NCBI GenBank assembly: GCA_002314145.1
Contig: DCCG01000042.1
Span: forward strand, 186,001-250,000
Source: Thalassolituus sp. UBA1087
GTDB lineage: Bacteria; Pseudomonadota; Gammaproteobacteria; Pseudomonadales; Oceanobacteraceae
DNA: 64,000 nt
Direction: 5' to 3'
The position numbers and the translations under genes were made by a program. Positions 8,097 through 17,025 of the stretch are shown here, one piece after another; the first letter of the stretch is position 1, and each line of letters starts with the position of its first letter. Under the pieces are notes generated by a model. That model searched no databases, was not told the origin of the DNA, and saw only the letters and a list, made by a program, of their open reading frames with translations.

Positions 8097-10316
8097 ATGC
8101 AGATTCAACGCTGGCTGTCGGGGGTGATTTTTTTATCACTCCTGCCATTCTTTTTTTCTTCCTCCGCTCAGGCTGCTGACGAACAGAGTCCTTCAGACGT
8201 TCGCATTATTGTCGATATTTCCGGCAGTATGAAAGAGACTGACCCTGAAAACCTGCGTATTCCGGCGGTTAATCTGTTGGTTGAGCTGTTACCGGATGAT
8301 GCCCAGTCCGGGGTCTGGACGTTCGGTCGTTATGTCAACATGCTGGTACCGCTGGACCCGGTGGATGATGCCTGGCGGGAAAACGCCAAACAGCAGGCGC
8401 AGTCGATTAATTCCGTGGGCCTGTATACCAACCTGACCGGTGCCCTTGAAAAAGCCGCCTGGCAAATCGAAGCAGACAGTCCTTACCGGCAAAGCGTGAT
8501 ATTGCTCACCGATGGCAAAATCGATATGCCGCCGGCACAGAGCGATAATATTAATGAGCAGGAACGTTCACGCCTGTTCAGCGATATTCTGCCGGCTTAT
8601 GCAGAGGCCGGAGCAAAAATTCATACACTGGCGTTATCGGATGCGGCTGATACCGCTCTGTTGCAGCAGATTGCACTGGAAACCGGTGGTATGTATCTGC
8701 AGGCCAGTGATGCTGATCAGCTGTTGAAAGCCTTTCTGAAAGCGTTCGATCGCGCGGTCCCGGCAGAACAGGTGCCGATGGACGACAATCTTTTTGCAAT
8801 CGACGACAGCGTGACTGAATTTACCGCACTGATTTTCCGTCAATCCGGCGGTAAAGAAACCCGCCTGATTACGCCTTCCGGAGACATTATTACTTCGGCA
8901 TCGGCCGTTAATAATGACAAAGTCCGCTGGCATCAGGATGTCAATTTTGACCTGATTACCATTTCTGAGCCGGAAGCAGGGGACTGGAAAGCTGATGCGG
9001 ATCTTGATCCCGATAACCGGGTTCAGATTCTGTCGGATCTTTCGCTCAGCGTGGAAGGCCTGCCCAACAGCATATTCTCCGGCAACCCGATTGAGCTGGA
9101 AATGGCCCTGAAAAATGCCGGTGAGGTCGTCGCAGAAGACGCCATTCTGGGCCTGACGGATGTCACTCTGAAAGTCACCGCACCTGATGGGCGGTCGGGC
9201 AGTAAACTGCTGTCAGATCCGGAGAATCTGCCGGCTGATGGTATTTACCGGGAATCCATGACGCGGTTATCCCAGGTGGGTGAATACCGCTTCGAAGTCA
9301 CTGCCATCGGGCGCACTTTTCAGCGCCGTCAGACTTTAACGGCGACATTAATGGAACCTATGAGTGTTCACATTGATGATTTTTATGAAGAGCAGGAAAC
9401 CCATATACGGGTCGTGGCCGAAAGCGACAACATTGATACCGGGCTCAGCCGGGTATTGGCGAAAGTCAGCAGTCCGGATGGCAGTTCACTGATTCATACC
9501 CTGAACTTTAACCCGCAGGACAACGCATGGGAGATGTCACTGACGCCGGATAAAGGTCCCGGCCAGTACGACGTCATTCTGAACATACGCGGGGTTTCCG
9601 TCGGTGGCGCCACCTTCCGCAGCAAACCTGCAGATATTGTGCGTGAATTCCCGCTGACTGATCCGGATGCACCAGTCGCTGCAGCGCCGGAACCAGTACC
9701 CGAAGAGGCTGCCGCCGTTGTACCTGACAGCCCGCCACAGCCCGCGGAAGTAGCGGAAGAGCCGGCAGCAGAACCTGAGGCCACCACGCCTGAAGCGCCC
9801 GAAGCTGAACAGACTGCAGCTGAACCGGAACCGGTACCGGAAGAAGAGGCTATTGAGCCGGACCTCGCCCAGCGCTTTGCCGAACAGGCTGCAATGGAGC
9901 CAGAGCCTGTACCGGAAGACGAAGGCATTGCCTGGTGGGTCTGGCTGTTGCTGGCGTTAGGTAATCTGCTGATCTTTGGCGGTGCAGGAGCCTGGTGGTT
10001 TATGCGGCGCAAAAAGTCCTCAGAGGTTACTGAGCCTGCGGCCGCGATGGATACGGAACTGGAGGCTGACACCCTGACCGACGATGATTTCTCAGGCAGT
10101 TTTGACGACTTTGCCGGTGGCGATGAGGAAGAAATTCCACTGCCGGAAGAGGATGGCGGTGACGGACCTGGTGCGGCCGGTGGCCGTATGGGCGGCGATG
10201 CCGATATTGATGTGTCACTGGACGACGATTTCGCCCTGGACCCCGATTCTGCCAGCCCTGCAGCGGATGAAGACTGGGGGGAATTCGATACCGATGATGA
10301 TAATAAACCTGGCTGA
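8097..10316 (+). CDS. Membrane-anchored von Willebrand factor A domain protein
   Basis: A 739-residue protein with a signal peptide (cleavage after about residue 26, AQA). A VWA domain follows with a MIDAS motif DISGSM (40-45) and the conserved TDGK near 141. The middle contains beta-rich domains. A Pro/Glu-rich linker (about 525-605) carries three EPVPE-type repeats. One transmembrane helix (about 612-632) is followed by RRKKS and a very acidic cytoplasmic tail. The layout is that of a periplasmic metal-dependent adhesion or scaffold protein with a cytoplasmic contact. It resembles the family I recall as TIGR03503, but that needs a search. It is followed by a MoxR/VWA pair, a common partnership. 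Confidence 0.75.
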   Translation: MQIQRWLSGVIFLSLLPFFFSSSAQAADEQSPSDVRIIVDISGSMKETDPENLRIPAVNLLVELLPDDAQSGVWTFGRYVNMLVPLDPVDDAWRENAKQQAQSINSVGLYTNLTGALEKAAWQIEADSPYRQSVILLTDGKIDMPPAQSDNINEQERSRLFSDILPAYAEAGAKIHTLALSDAADTALLQQIALETGGMYLQASDADQLLKAFLKAFDRAVPAEQVPMDDNLFAIDDSVTEFTALIFRQSGGKETRLITPSGDIITSASAVNNDKVRWHQDVNFDLITISEPEAGDWKADADLDPDNRVQILSDLSLSVEGLPNSIFSGNPIELEMALKNAGEVVAEDAILGLTDVTLKVTAPDGRSGSKLLSDPENLPADGIYRESMTRLSQVGEYRFEVTAIGRTFQRRQTLTATLMEPMSVHIDDFYEEQETHIRVVAESDNIDTGLSRVLAKVSSPDGSSLIHTLNFNPQDNAWEMSLTPDKGPGQYDVILNIRGVSVGGATFRSKPADIVREFPLTDPDAPVAAAPEPVPEEAAAVVPDSPPQPAEVAEEPAAEPEATTPEAPEAEQTAAEPEPVPEEEAIEPDLAQRFAEQAAMEPEPVPEDEGIAWWVWLLLALGNLLIFGGAGAWWFMRRKKSSEVTEPAAAMDTELEADTLTDDDFSGSFDDFAGGDEEEIPLPEEDGGDGPGAAGGRMGGDADIDVSLDDDFALDPDSASPAADEDWGEFDTDDDNKPG

Positions 10317-10511
10317 GCAACGCCTCAGCCGGTATTTCTGATCCCTTGAAAGGCGGCCACTGGCGGCCGTCCACCCACCTGTCGGATCGCCGCCGGCTGT
10401 TGCTGATCCCTGTCGGCGCAGTTTATTCAGCCTGTCGTCCCCTTGCTGTGAATATTCCCCCTCCTTATACTGCTGGCCTGATTTGTCGAACAGATTCACA
10501 TTGAGGTTAGT

Positions 10512-11354
10512 ATGAAGTTTGAGGGTACTCAGGAATACGTAGCCACGCCCGAACTGCGTATGGCGGTTAATGCGGCCATTGCACTGCAGCGGCCTTTGCT
10601 GCTGAAAGGTGAACCGGGTACCGGTAAAACCATGCTGGCCGAGCAGCTGGCGGCTTCGCTCGATACTCAGCTGATACAGTGGCACATCAAAAGTACCACC
10701 AAGGCTCATCAGGGCTTGTATGAATACGATGCAGTATCACGCCTGCGGGATTCCCAGCTGGGCGTTGATAAAGTGCACGATATATCCAACTACATCGTCA
10801 AAGGTAAACTCTGGGAAGCATTTACCGCCGATAAGCCGGTGGTGCTGCTGATTGACGAAATCGACAAAGCCGATATCGAATTCCCCAATGACCTGTTGCT
10901 GGAAATCGACCGCATGGAGTTTTTTGTCTATGAAACTCAGGAGCGGATCGTTGCCAGACATCGTCCCATCATTCTGATTACCAGTAACAACGAAAAAGAA
11001 TTGCCGGATGCATTCCTGCGTCGTTGTTTCTTCCATTACATCGACTTCCCGGACCGTGACACCATGATGGATATCGTCGATGTTCATTACCCGGATATTA
11101 AAAAAGATCTGGTACGCGAAGCGCTGGACGTTTTCTTTGATGTCCGTAAAGTCCCGGGCCTTAAGAAAAAACCATCCACCTCTGAGCTGATTGACTGGCT
11201 TAAACTGTTAATGGCGGATGAGATCGGACCTGAGGCCCTGCGGAATACCGATACCAGTAAAGCCATTCCACCGCTTTACGGTGCTTTACTGAAAAATGAG
11301 CAGGACGTTCAGCTGCTGGAAAAACTCGCCTTTATGAGCCGTCGCAAAGGTTAA
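10512..11354 (+). CDS. MoxR-type AAA+ ATPase
   Basis: A 280-residue single AAA+ domain: Walker A GEPGTGKT (33-40), Walker B VVLLIDEIDKAD (about 111-122), sensor ILITSNNEKELPDAFLRRC. MoxR proteins act as chaperones that mature or remodel complexes, usually with a VWA partner. Such a partner lies 4 nt downstream, so the two surely form one unit. The start ATG 10512 has TTGAGG upstream. The substrate of this pair is unknown. Confidence 0.92.
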   Translation: MKFEGTQEYVATPELRMAVNAAIALQRPLLLKGEPGTGKTMLAEQLAASLDTQLIQWHIKSTTKAHQGLYEYDAVSRLRDSQLGVDKVHDISNYIVKGKLWEAFTADKPVVLLIDEIDKADIEFPNDLLLEIDRMEFFVYETQERIVARHRPIILITSNNEKELPDAFLRRCFFHYIDFPDRDTMMDIVDVHYPDIKKDLVREALDVFFDVRKVPGLKKKPSTSELIDWLKLLMADEIGPEALRNTDTSKAIPPLYGALLKNEQDVQLLEKLAFMSRRKG

Positions 11355-11358
11355 TCCT

Positions 11359-12540
11359 ATGCTGATTGATTTTTTCCAGACGGTCCGTAAGGCGAGGGTT
11401 CCCTGTTCCATTCGCGAATATCTGGATCTGGTGGCAGCGGTAAAAGCGCATCTGGCGTTTGCCGATCTTGATGATTTCTACGCCCTTGCCCGGCTTTGTC
11501 TGGTCAAGGATGAGAAACATTACGATAAGTTTGATAAAGCCTTTGGTGCCTATTTCCGGGGATTGGATGAAGTGCCGGACTTTCTTACGGAAACCAATAT
11601 TCCGGATGATTGGATGCGTAAAGAATTTGAACGCATGTTGTCCGAAGAAGATATGGCAAAAATCGAGTCCATGGGCGGGCTCGATAAAGTGCTGGATGAA
11701 TTCAAAAAGCGCCTGGAAGAACAGAAAAAACGCCATCAGGGCGGTAATAAAATGATTGGTACCGGTGGCACATCGGCCTTTGGTGCCAATGGTTATAATC
11801 CTGAAGGCATCCGCATCGAACAGGGACGATCGCGCCATAAAAAAGCCGTTAAAGTCTGGGATCAGCGTAATTACAAAGATCTTGATGACAGTATTGAGCT
11901 GGGTATCCGTAATGTAAAAGTTGCATTGCGACGGCTGCGTAAATTCGCGCGACAGGGGGCGACAGAAGAACTGGACATGGATGACACCATCAGTTCAACT
12001 GCCCGTAATGCCGGTTTTCTGGATATTAAAATGGTACCTGAGCGCCATAACGCCGTTAAGGTACTGCTGTTTTTTGATATTGGCGGCTCTATGGATCCGC
12101 ACGTGCGGGTGTGTGAAGAATTATTTTCTGCCGCCCGCACTGAGTTCAAACATATGGAAACCTTTTATTTTCACAACTGCCTTTACGAGTCGGTGTGGAA
12201 AAATAATATCCGCCGTATGAATGAGCGCACAGAAACCTGGGACATCCTGCGTAAATATGGCCCGGATTACAAAGTGATCTTCGTGGGCGATGCTATGATG
12301 GCGCCGTATGAGGTAAGTCATGTCGGTGGCAGTGTTGAACACTGGAACGATGAGCCCGGCGGTGTCTGGATGCAGCGCATGGCAGAACATTATGACAAGC
12401 TCGTATGGCTGAATCCTGCACCGGAATCCTATTGGGGGCAGGGCGGATCATTGGGGATGATCCGCAGCATTGTAGAAGACCGCATGTACCCGCTGACGCT
12501 GGAAGGGCTGGAAGCGGCCATGCGTGAACTGAGTAAATAA
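11359..12540 (+). CDS. CoxE-like VWA domain protein, partner of the MoxR ATPase
   Basis: A 393-residue cytoplasmic protein without a signal peptide. The N-terminal half is helical and charged. The C-terminal half is a VWA domain with the MIDAS motif DIGGSMD (240-246) and a later HVGGSVEHW segment. MoxR/CoxE pairs insert metals or assemble enzymes in known cases such as CO dehydrogenase; the target here is not evident. The gene follows the MoxR gene by 4 nt. The 103-nt gap after it contains a palindrome and marks the start of the next gene cluster. Confidence 0.85.
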   Translation: MLIDFFQTVRKARVPCSIREYLDLVAAVKAHLAFADLDDFYALARLCLVKDEKHYDKFDKAFGAYFRGLDEVPDFLTETNIPDDWMRKEFERMLSEEDMAKIESMGGLDKVLDEFKKRLEEQKKRHQGGNKMIGTGGTSAFGANGYNPEGIRIEQGRSRHKKAVKVWDQRNYKDLDDSIELGIRNVKVALRRLRKFARQGATEELDMDDTISSTARNAGFLDIKMVPERHNAVKVLLFFDIGGSMDPHVRVCEELFSAARTEFKHMETFYFHNCLYESVWKNNIRRMNERTETWDILRKYGPDYKVIFVGDAMMAPYEVSHVGGSVEHWNDEPGGVWMQRMAEHYDKLVWLNPAPESYWGQGGSLGMIRSIVEDRMYPLTLEGLEAAMRELSK

Positions 12541-12547
12541 GCGCAGG

Positions 12548-12563
12548 TGGTACATTTGTACCA
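12548..12563. promoter_or_regulatory. Palindrome TGGTACA-TT-TGTACCA upstream of the envelope-machine cluster
   Basis: A 16-bp palindrome with perfect 7-bp arms lies 8 nt after the coxE-like stop and about 80 nt before the first gene of the cluster. Directly next to it is a possible sigma-70 promoter, TTGATG (12565-12570), an 18-nt spacer, and GACAAT (12589-12594). The arrangement suits an operator placed against a -35 box. Both elements are inferred from sequence only. Confidence 0.35.
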
Positions 12564-12643
12564 ATTGATGTTTCGGTGCAAACTGTAGGACAATGCACTG
12601 ATAAAATGGCAAGGACGCCCGATAACTAAAACATATATAGGGC

Positions 12644-13396
12644 ATGAGACCCATGTTGGTCCTGGGGAATACCTGGCGCCGGTCGTGGCGGGCAGAAGCT
12701 GTTCAGTTTCTGCAGCAGCTGACCGTTGCTGTCATTATCAGCTGTTTATCCGTATCAATCTGTGCTGAAACGGATCTTCTGTACCTGCGTAAAGGTCCTG
12801 GCGCAGCGTTTCCTGTTGTCTTTGAAATATCCTCCGGCAGTGAACTCCACATAGTGGCAACTCAGTCAGACTGGGTACTGGTCCGTACTGGCAGTTGTCA
12901 TGGCTGGCTGCCTGTGGCCAGGCTGAGCGCGGGGCCCGGGCGCAGTGCCGCACAGGTCTGGTCAGCGGCGCAGGCATCACATAAGGGAAAACTTCAGCTG
13001 GAAGCCGGTACCGTCAGTAATGGTGCCCTGCAGGTCGGCGCATCTTATCCGTTGGCAGCGGATATGCGCGCTGCTGTGCGTTTTGAGCGTAAACATAATG
13101 GCGATGATTCTTTTCACCACCTGACGCTGGGGGCAGAAAAACAGCTCAATGCCGCTGATCGCATCCGTTGGTTTGGATTTGCCGGGGTGGGCGTCGGGTC
13201 AGCGGATGCAAAATCCTCCTATTGGCAGGATGAGGATGAAAAAATCGAGGCGGCGTTTGCAACCCTGACCACGGACATCGCCTGGCGGGCGAATCATGCG
13301 CTGGATATTCGTTTGCGGCTGCAATATCAGCAGGCATTTGATGCTGATAATGCCGGTCATCCGTCGGCAGCTTTAATCTGGAATTACAACCTATGA
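12644..13396 (+). CDS. SH3 domain protein with predicted outer-membrane barrel half
   Basis: The 250-residue protein has a long N-terminal region with a hydrophobic stretch (about 22-39) ending in ICAE, likely a signal peptide cleaved near 41. A bacterial SH3-like segment follows (LYLRKGPGAAFPVVFEISSGSEL... WVLVRTGSCHGWLP, about 46-90). The rest alternates polar and aromatic residues and ends WNYNL, with a hydrophobic last residue, as in an outer-membrane beta barrel. I cannot name a family. It opens the ten-gene run and overlaps the next gene by 4 nt (ATGA). Confidence 0.7.
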   Translation: MRPMLVLGNTWRRSWRAEAVQFLQQLTVAVIISCLSVSICAETDLLYLRKGPGAAFPVVFEISSGSELHIVATQSDWVLVRTGSCHGWLPVARLSAGPGRSAAQVWSAAQASHKGKLQLEAGTVSNGALQVGASYPLAADMRAAVRFERKHNGDDSFHHLTLGAEKQLNAADRIRWFGFAGVGVGSADAKSSYWQDEDEKIEAAFATLTTDIAWRANHALDIRLRLQYQQAFDADNAGHPSAALIWNYNL

Positions 13397-14001
13397 AACT
13401 TCTGTTACCTGCAGTCGCATTATTATTTTTAACGGTCAGTGCACTCGCAGACACTACCGATATTTACCAGCCGGAAATTAAGCGTGCGGGGGTAACAGGC
13501 TCTGATGCTTTTCAGCAGCGGCGTGGCGCCTGGGGATTCGGGCTGGGTTACCAGTCGCGCGATTATCTGGAATCCGGGATTACATACAATCTCACCGGGC
13601 GTTGGTTCGCCGGTGAATCCTGGTACCTGCTGGGAGAATATCAATACGCGCCTTTAAATAATGATGCCGTCAACGACGGCACGGATGTGGTGCTGGATGA
13701 AGATGAGAATTCTCATTTACTGGCCTATGGCGTGGGTTACACCTTTATGCAGGGGCTGGCCAGCTTTCATGGTTTTGAGTCTTACCCCTGGCAACTGGCG
13801 GCAGAACTTTACCTGGGGGAGCAGTCCACCGGCGACAGCGATGGACGCTATACCGCGCTGGGGGTTTCCTGGCAGGTTATTGATGATAATTATTGGGTCG
13901 GTGCCAGCTGGCGGGTGTATCAAAGCAATGATCAGAGATTATCGGATCTGGGGATGAATTCGGGGGCGCAATGGGCGTTATATATCGGCTCCTATTTCTG
14001 A
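13393..14001 (+). CDS. Outer-membrane beta-barrel domain protein
   Basis: A 202-residue protein with a signal peptide (1-19, cleavage after ALA). The opening TDIYQPEIKRAGVTGSDAF is followed by strand-like segments rich in Tyr, Trp and Gly, and it ends with YIGSYF, a terminal Phe suited to Bam-dependent barrels. Myxobacteria carry related small barrels in their gliding machine (GltA/GltB); I infer a similar role from the neighbours, not from a clear motif. Its last 31 nt also encode the start of the thioredoxin-like gene. Confidence 0.72.
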   Translation: MKLLLPAVALLFLTVSALADTTDIYQPEIKRAGVTGSDAFQQRRGAWGFGLGYQSRDYLESGITYNLTGRWFAGESWYLLGEYQYAPLNNDAVNDGTDVVLDEDENSHLLAYGVGYTFMQGLASFHGFESYPWQLAAELYLGEQSTGDSDGRYTALGVSWQVIDDNYWVGASWRVYQSNDQRLSDLGMNSGAQWALYIGSYF

Positions 14002-14471
14002 CCCTGTTCACGACCCGGGCATTGGCCGGACCGTCGTTGCTGGCACCGGGTCAGATGGTTGACGACTTCAGCTGGCCGTCAGCGGTTCAGGGGCAACCGG
14101 GGCAGCGCTTAGCCGAACAGCGTGGCTATCCGGTTATGCTTATCTGGACAGATGACTGCCACCGCTGCGAAGAACGGCTGGCGCGCTATCAGCTTCTGGC
14201 TCAGAGTTACCGTCATCAGGGGCTGGTCACCTGGGTGATCTGGACGCCACAGAAAAATAAACAGCCACCTGTTATCAAACTGCCGGTTCTGGAGGCTGAT
14301 CCGCACTGGAAAACAGGCTGGCAGTTGGAAACCACACCGGCGGTTATGATGATTAATGGCGATGGCCGCCTCGATCATTTACTGACCGGCGGCCTCGCAG
14401 ACAATTACCGTGCGACGGAAAAATTATTATCGGTCTGGCTGTCACAGCAGCCGGGCAAGGGTGAGAGGTAA
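13971..14471 (+). CDS. Periplasmic thioredoxin-like protein
   Basis: A 166-residue protein with a signal peptide (1-19, RALA) and a thioredoxin-fold active site WTDDCHRC (Cys63, Cys66), plus the cis-Pro region TTPAVM. It is most like TlpA/DsbE-type thiol-disulfide proteins that reduce or oxidise periplasmic cysteines. The gene begins inside the preceding barrel gene (31-nt overlap in another frame) with GGGGGCG just upstream of the ATG. It could service Cys pairs in the neighbouring proteins, for example Cys in the 19845 TPR lipoprotein. Confidence 0.75.
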   Translation: MGVIYRLLFLTLFTTRALAGPSLLAPGQMVDDFSWPSAVQGQPGQRLAEQRGYPVMLIWTDDCHRCEERLARYQLLAQSYRHQGLVTWVIWTPQKNKQPPVIKLPVLEADPHWKTGWQLETTPAVMMINGDGRLDHLLTGGLADNYRATEKLLSVWLSQQPGKGER

Positions 14472-14472
14472 A

Positions 14473-14973
14473 ATGAAATATCTGTTAGTTATAGCCTGCC
14501 TGTTCAGTTCCCTGGTGATGGCTGCCGAGGACGCCGCCGTCGCCGCTGATATTGCTGACGTAAAACGCTCAGTGCTGGAATTGAACAAAGATTTATATGC
14601 CCTGGAAGAGTCTTTGTTAAGCCCGTCCACGATGCGCGCTGAGCTGTATTTTTCACTGACGAATGGCAAATACTTTGAACCGCTATCGGTTGAGGTGACA
14701 GCTCAGGGCATGAAACCGGTCCAGCATATCTATACACAACGTCAGATCGATGCCCTGAAAATGGGCGCTGTACAGCCACTGGCAGAAGTAAACCTGGGGC
14801 CGGGTAAACATCAGTTAAAAGCCATTGTGCGTGGCCGGGATGCTATGGGGCAGAACCGTGAGCTGATGATTGAGCAGGAAGTCGAAAAACAGGATAAACC
14901 CCTGTTGCTGGAAATCGTCGTCGCCGACGATGACAGCCTGCAGAGTGCGCGCGCATCGCTGCGTTTCTGGTAA
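14473..14973 (+). CDS. Hypothetical periplasmic protein of the cluster
   Basis: I do not recognise a family. The 166-residue protein has a signal peptide (1-17, LVMA|AED), a short helical or coiled segment (about 22-48) and then a beta-rich domain with GPGKHQLKAIVRGRDAMGQNREL. The start is ATG 14473 with GAGAGG at 14462-14467, one nt after the preceding stop. Co-transcription with the thioredoxin-like gene is clear. The name 'AraC' sometimes attached to such proteins would be wrong: no HTH is visible. Confidence 0.65.
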   Translation: MKYLLVIACLFSSLVMAAEDAAVAADIADVKRSVLELNKDLYALEESLLSPSTMRAELYFSLTNGKYFEPLSVEVTAQGMKPVQHIYTQRQIDALKMGAVQPLAEVNLGPGKHQLKAIVRGRDAMGQNRELMIEQEVEKQDKPLLLEIVVADDDSLQSARASLRFW

Positions 14974-14985
14974 TGCGGAGTTAAG

Positions 14986-17025
14986 TTGTTGCGAACCCTG
15001 ATACGAATCATCATTGCATTGGGTCTGTTGCCTCTGGCAGGGGTCAGTGCTGCGCAGAATACTGCAGCTTATCTGACAGCCCAGGAGCGCCTGCAGCGGG
15101 GGGCTTTTTATTATCATTACTATAACAGTGAATATCAGGATGCACTGAACGCGCTGGCTGCATTGAATGATATCAATCCGGACGCCGGCAAAGATAAAGA
15201 ACTGCAGTTAATGCATGCCGCCATTCTGTTATCGCTCGGTTTAAGCCATGATGCGGAGCAGGTTTTCAGTCGCTCAGAAAGTACGGACGCTACCGCTAAT
15301 GCCTGGTTTTTTCTGGCGCGCGCCTGGTGGCAAAGTGGCGACTGGCAGGCCTGCGAAACAAGCAGTCGTAAAGCCTTATCGGTAAAGCGTCGTTTGGGTA
15401 CGGCGCGCGACTCCATTATGGGGTTAAAAAGTGATTACGTTGCAGAAGCGAATTTTATGTTGTCGGCAAGTCTTGCTGCGCAGGATAAAGTGCAGGAGGC
15501 CGAAGACGTACTGAACGCTATTCCTCAGACATCAATCTGGGCTGGTTATGCCCGCTACAATTTAATTATTGCTCATATCCGTCTGTTCACCCCGGGTCAT
15601 AAAATACAGGCTCTGGTTGATGAAGCTGCCTATTACCTGCCTGATACCTATGAAGGTAACAGCCTGAAAGACCGGGTTTTTCTGGTGGCAGGTATTAATG
15701 CACTGAATGCCGGCAAGAAAAAACAGGCAGCGGATTATCTCAAAAAGATCAGTCTCGATTCGGCATTTACCGCCCCCGGACTACTGCAGTATGGCTGGGC
15801 GTTAACCGAACAGTGGAATTATCAGCAGGCGATGCAGCCCTGGCGTGTACTACAGGAAAAATATCAGCCATTTCATCCGGCTGTGATGGAATCCGTGTTA
15901 GCGGTACCTCATGCCCTGGAGCTGCTCAATGCTAACACCCAGGCTTTAAAAACCTACGAAATGGTTGAGCAGAAACTGCAGACCATGCTCAGCCGTGTGC
16001 AAGAACAGCACCGCAAAGAAAATATACAGCAATGGTTAACCACCTGGCTGGCGCAGCAGGATGCTCAGTGGGGCTGGCAGCGCACGGCGATCACCGATAT
16101 GCCGGACGACGGGTTGTCGGCAACCCTGCAGGGATTACTGGATTCTCAGGCGTTTGTGAATTCCGTGAGCCGTTTGCATGAACTGAACGCAATACGCAAT
16201 GCGTTAACCCTGCAGCAGGACAATATGGCGTTATGGGAAAGGACACTGAAACGTCGCCAGCGACTGTTGACCTCAATGAAGGGGAAACAGCATCTGCAGA
16301 GTATGCGGCAACGACAGACCGCTCTGACTCAGCGTCTGGTGGCATTAGGAGAGACATTGGCCGGGGAAGATAAAAAACTTTTCGCCTTCGCTTCTGTAGC
16401 GGATAAAAGCAATATCCGCCGCCTTGAGAATATTGTGCCGCGTATTCAGCTATTGCAGCGTGACGCCACGCCGACCCGGGACCTGGAACAATATAAAGAA
16501 CGCTGGCGTCGTGTGCGTGGGTTGCAGCTGTGGCGTATCTACGAACATAAGCCCCAGCGCCGCTGGGATGTTAACCGTGCATACTGGCAGTTGCAGACAG
16601 AAAGCGGAGACTTGCTGGAACAGTTAAACAATACCCGCGAAGCACTCGACTGGGCTGACAGCAGCTGGCGGGGTTTTCCGCGTCAGGTGGAGGATGCACA
16701 ACAGCGTATTCAGCAATTAATGGTGCAGACTGATGCCGTGTTTAATGCTGAATATCGCAACCTTGAGGGACTGACAGGCGATTATCTGACAGCTCTGGAG
16801 CAACGTATAACCGACTATCAGGCACAGGCCCGTCTCTCGATTGCGCGTCTGTATGATGATGCGTTGCAGCAGACACTCGTCAGCGAGGCAGAGGATCTTC
16901 CTGATCAGGGTAACGGCAATCACAGCGCAGACGACGAAAACAGCGCGCGCGACCTGAGCCCGGATCAGCAAACGACCGGACAGCCAGTGGCTGAGCCGGC
17001 GACACCGGAGGTGGCCGGTGAATAA
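14986..17025 (+). CDS. Large periplasmic helical-repeat protein
   Basis: A 679-residue protein with a signal peptide (about 1-23) and TPR-like helical repeats in the first 330 residues: AFYYHYYNSEYQDALNALAAL and similar blocks. A long charged helical region follows, and the tail is Asp/Gln/Pro-rich. The start is TTG 14986 with GGAG at 14977-14980; a second TTG follows at once. The end overlaps the next gene by 8 nt. Large periplasmic repeat proteins of this kind (GltD/AgmU class) connect motor and outer membrane in the myxobacterial machine; that equivalence is inference. Confidence 0.68.
   Translation: MLRTLIRIIIALGLLPLAGVSAAQNTAAYLTAQERLQRGAFYYHYYNSEYQDALNALAALNDINPDAGKDKELQLMHAAILLSLGLSHDAEQVFSRSESTDATANAWFFLARAWWQSGDWQACETSSRKALSVKRRLGTARDSIMGLKSDYVAEANFMLSASLAAQDKVQEAEDVLNAIPQTSIWAGYARYNLIIAHIRLFTPGHKIQALVDEAAYYLPDTYEGNSLKDRVFLVAGINALNAGKKKQAADYLKKISLDSAFTAPGLLQYGWALTEQWNYQQAMQPWRVLQEKYQPFHPAVMESVLAVPHALELLNANTQALKTYEMVEQKLQTMLSRVQEQHRKENIQQWLTTWLAQQDAQWGWQRTAITDMPDDGLSATLQGLLDSQAFVNSVSRLHELNAIRNALTLQQDNMALWERTLKRRQRLLTSMKGKQHLQSMRQRQTALTQRLVALGETLAGEDKKLFAFASVADKSNIRRLENIVPRIQLLQRDATPTRDLEQYKERWRRVRGLQLWRIYEHKPQRRWDVNRAYWQLQTESGDLLEQLNNTREALDWADSSWRGFPRQVEDAQQRIQQLMVQTDAVFNAEYRNLEGLTGDYLTALEQRITDYQAQARLSIARLYDDALQQTLVSEAEDLPDQGNGNHSADDENSARDLSPDQQTTGQPVAEPATPEVAGE

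Noticed and set aside
9494..10072. Minus-strand Ser/Gly/Thr-rich frame opposite the VWA protein
   Set aside because: Shadow of the Pro/Glu-rich linker and acidic tail coded on the plus strand.
10317..10400. GGCGGCC repeats after the VWA gene as a terminator
   Set aside because: The copies are direct rather than well paired inverted repeats, and no T-tract follows.
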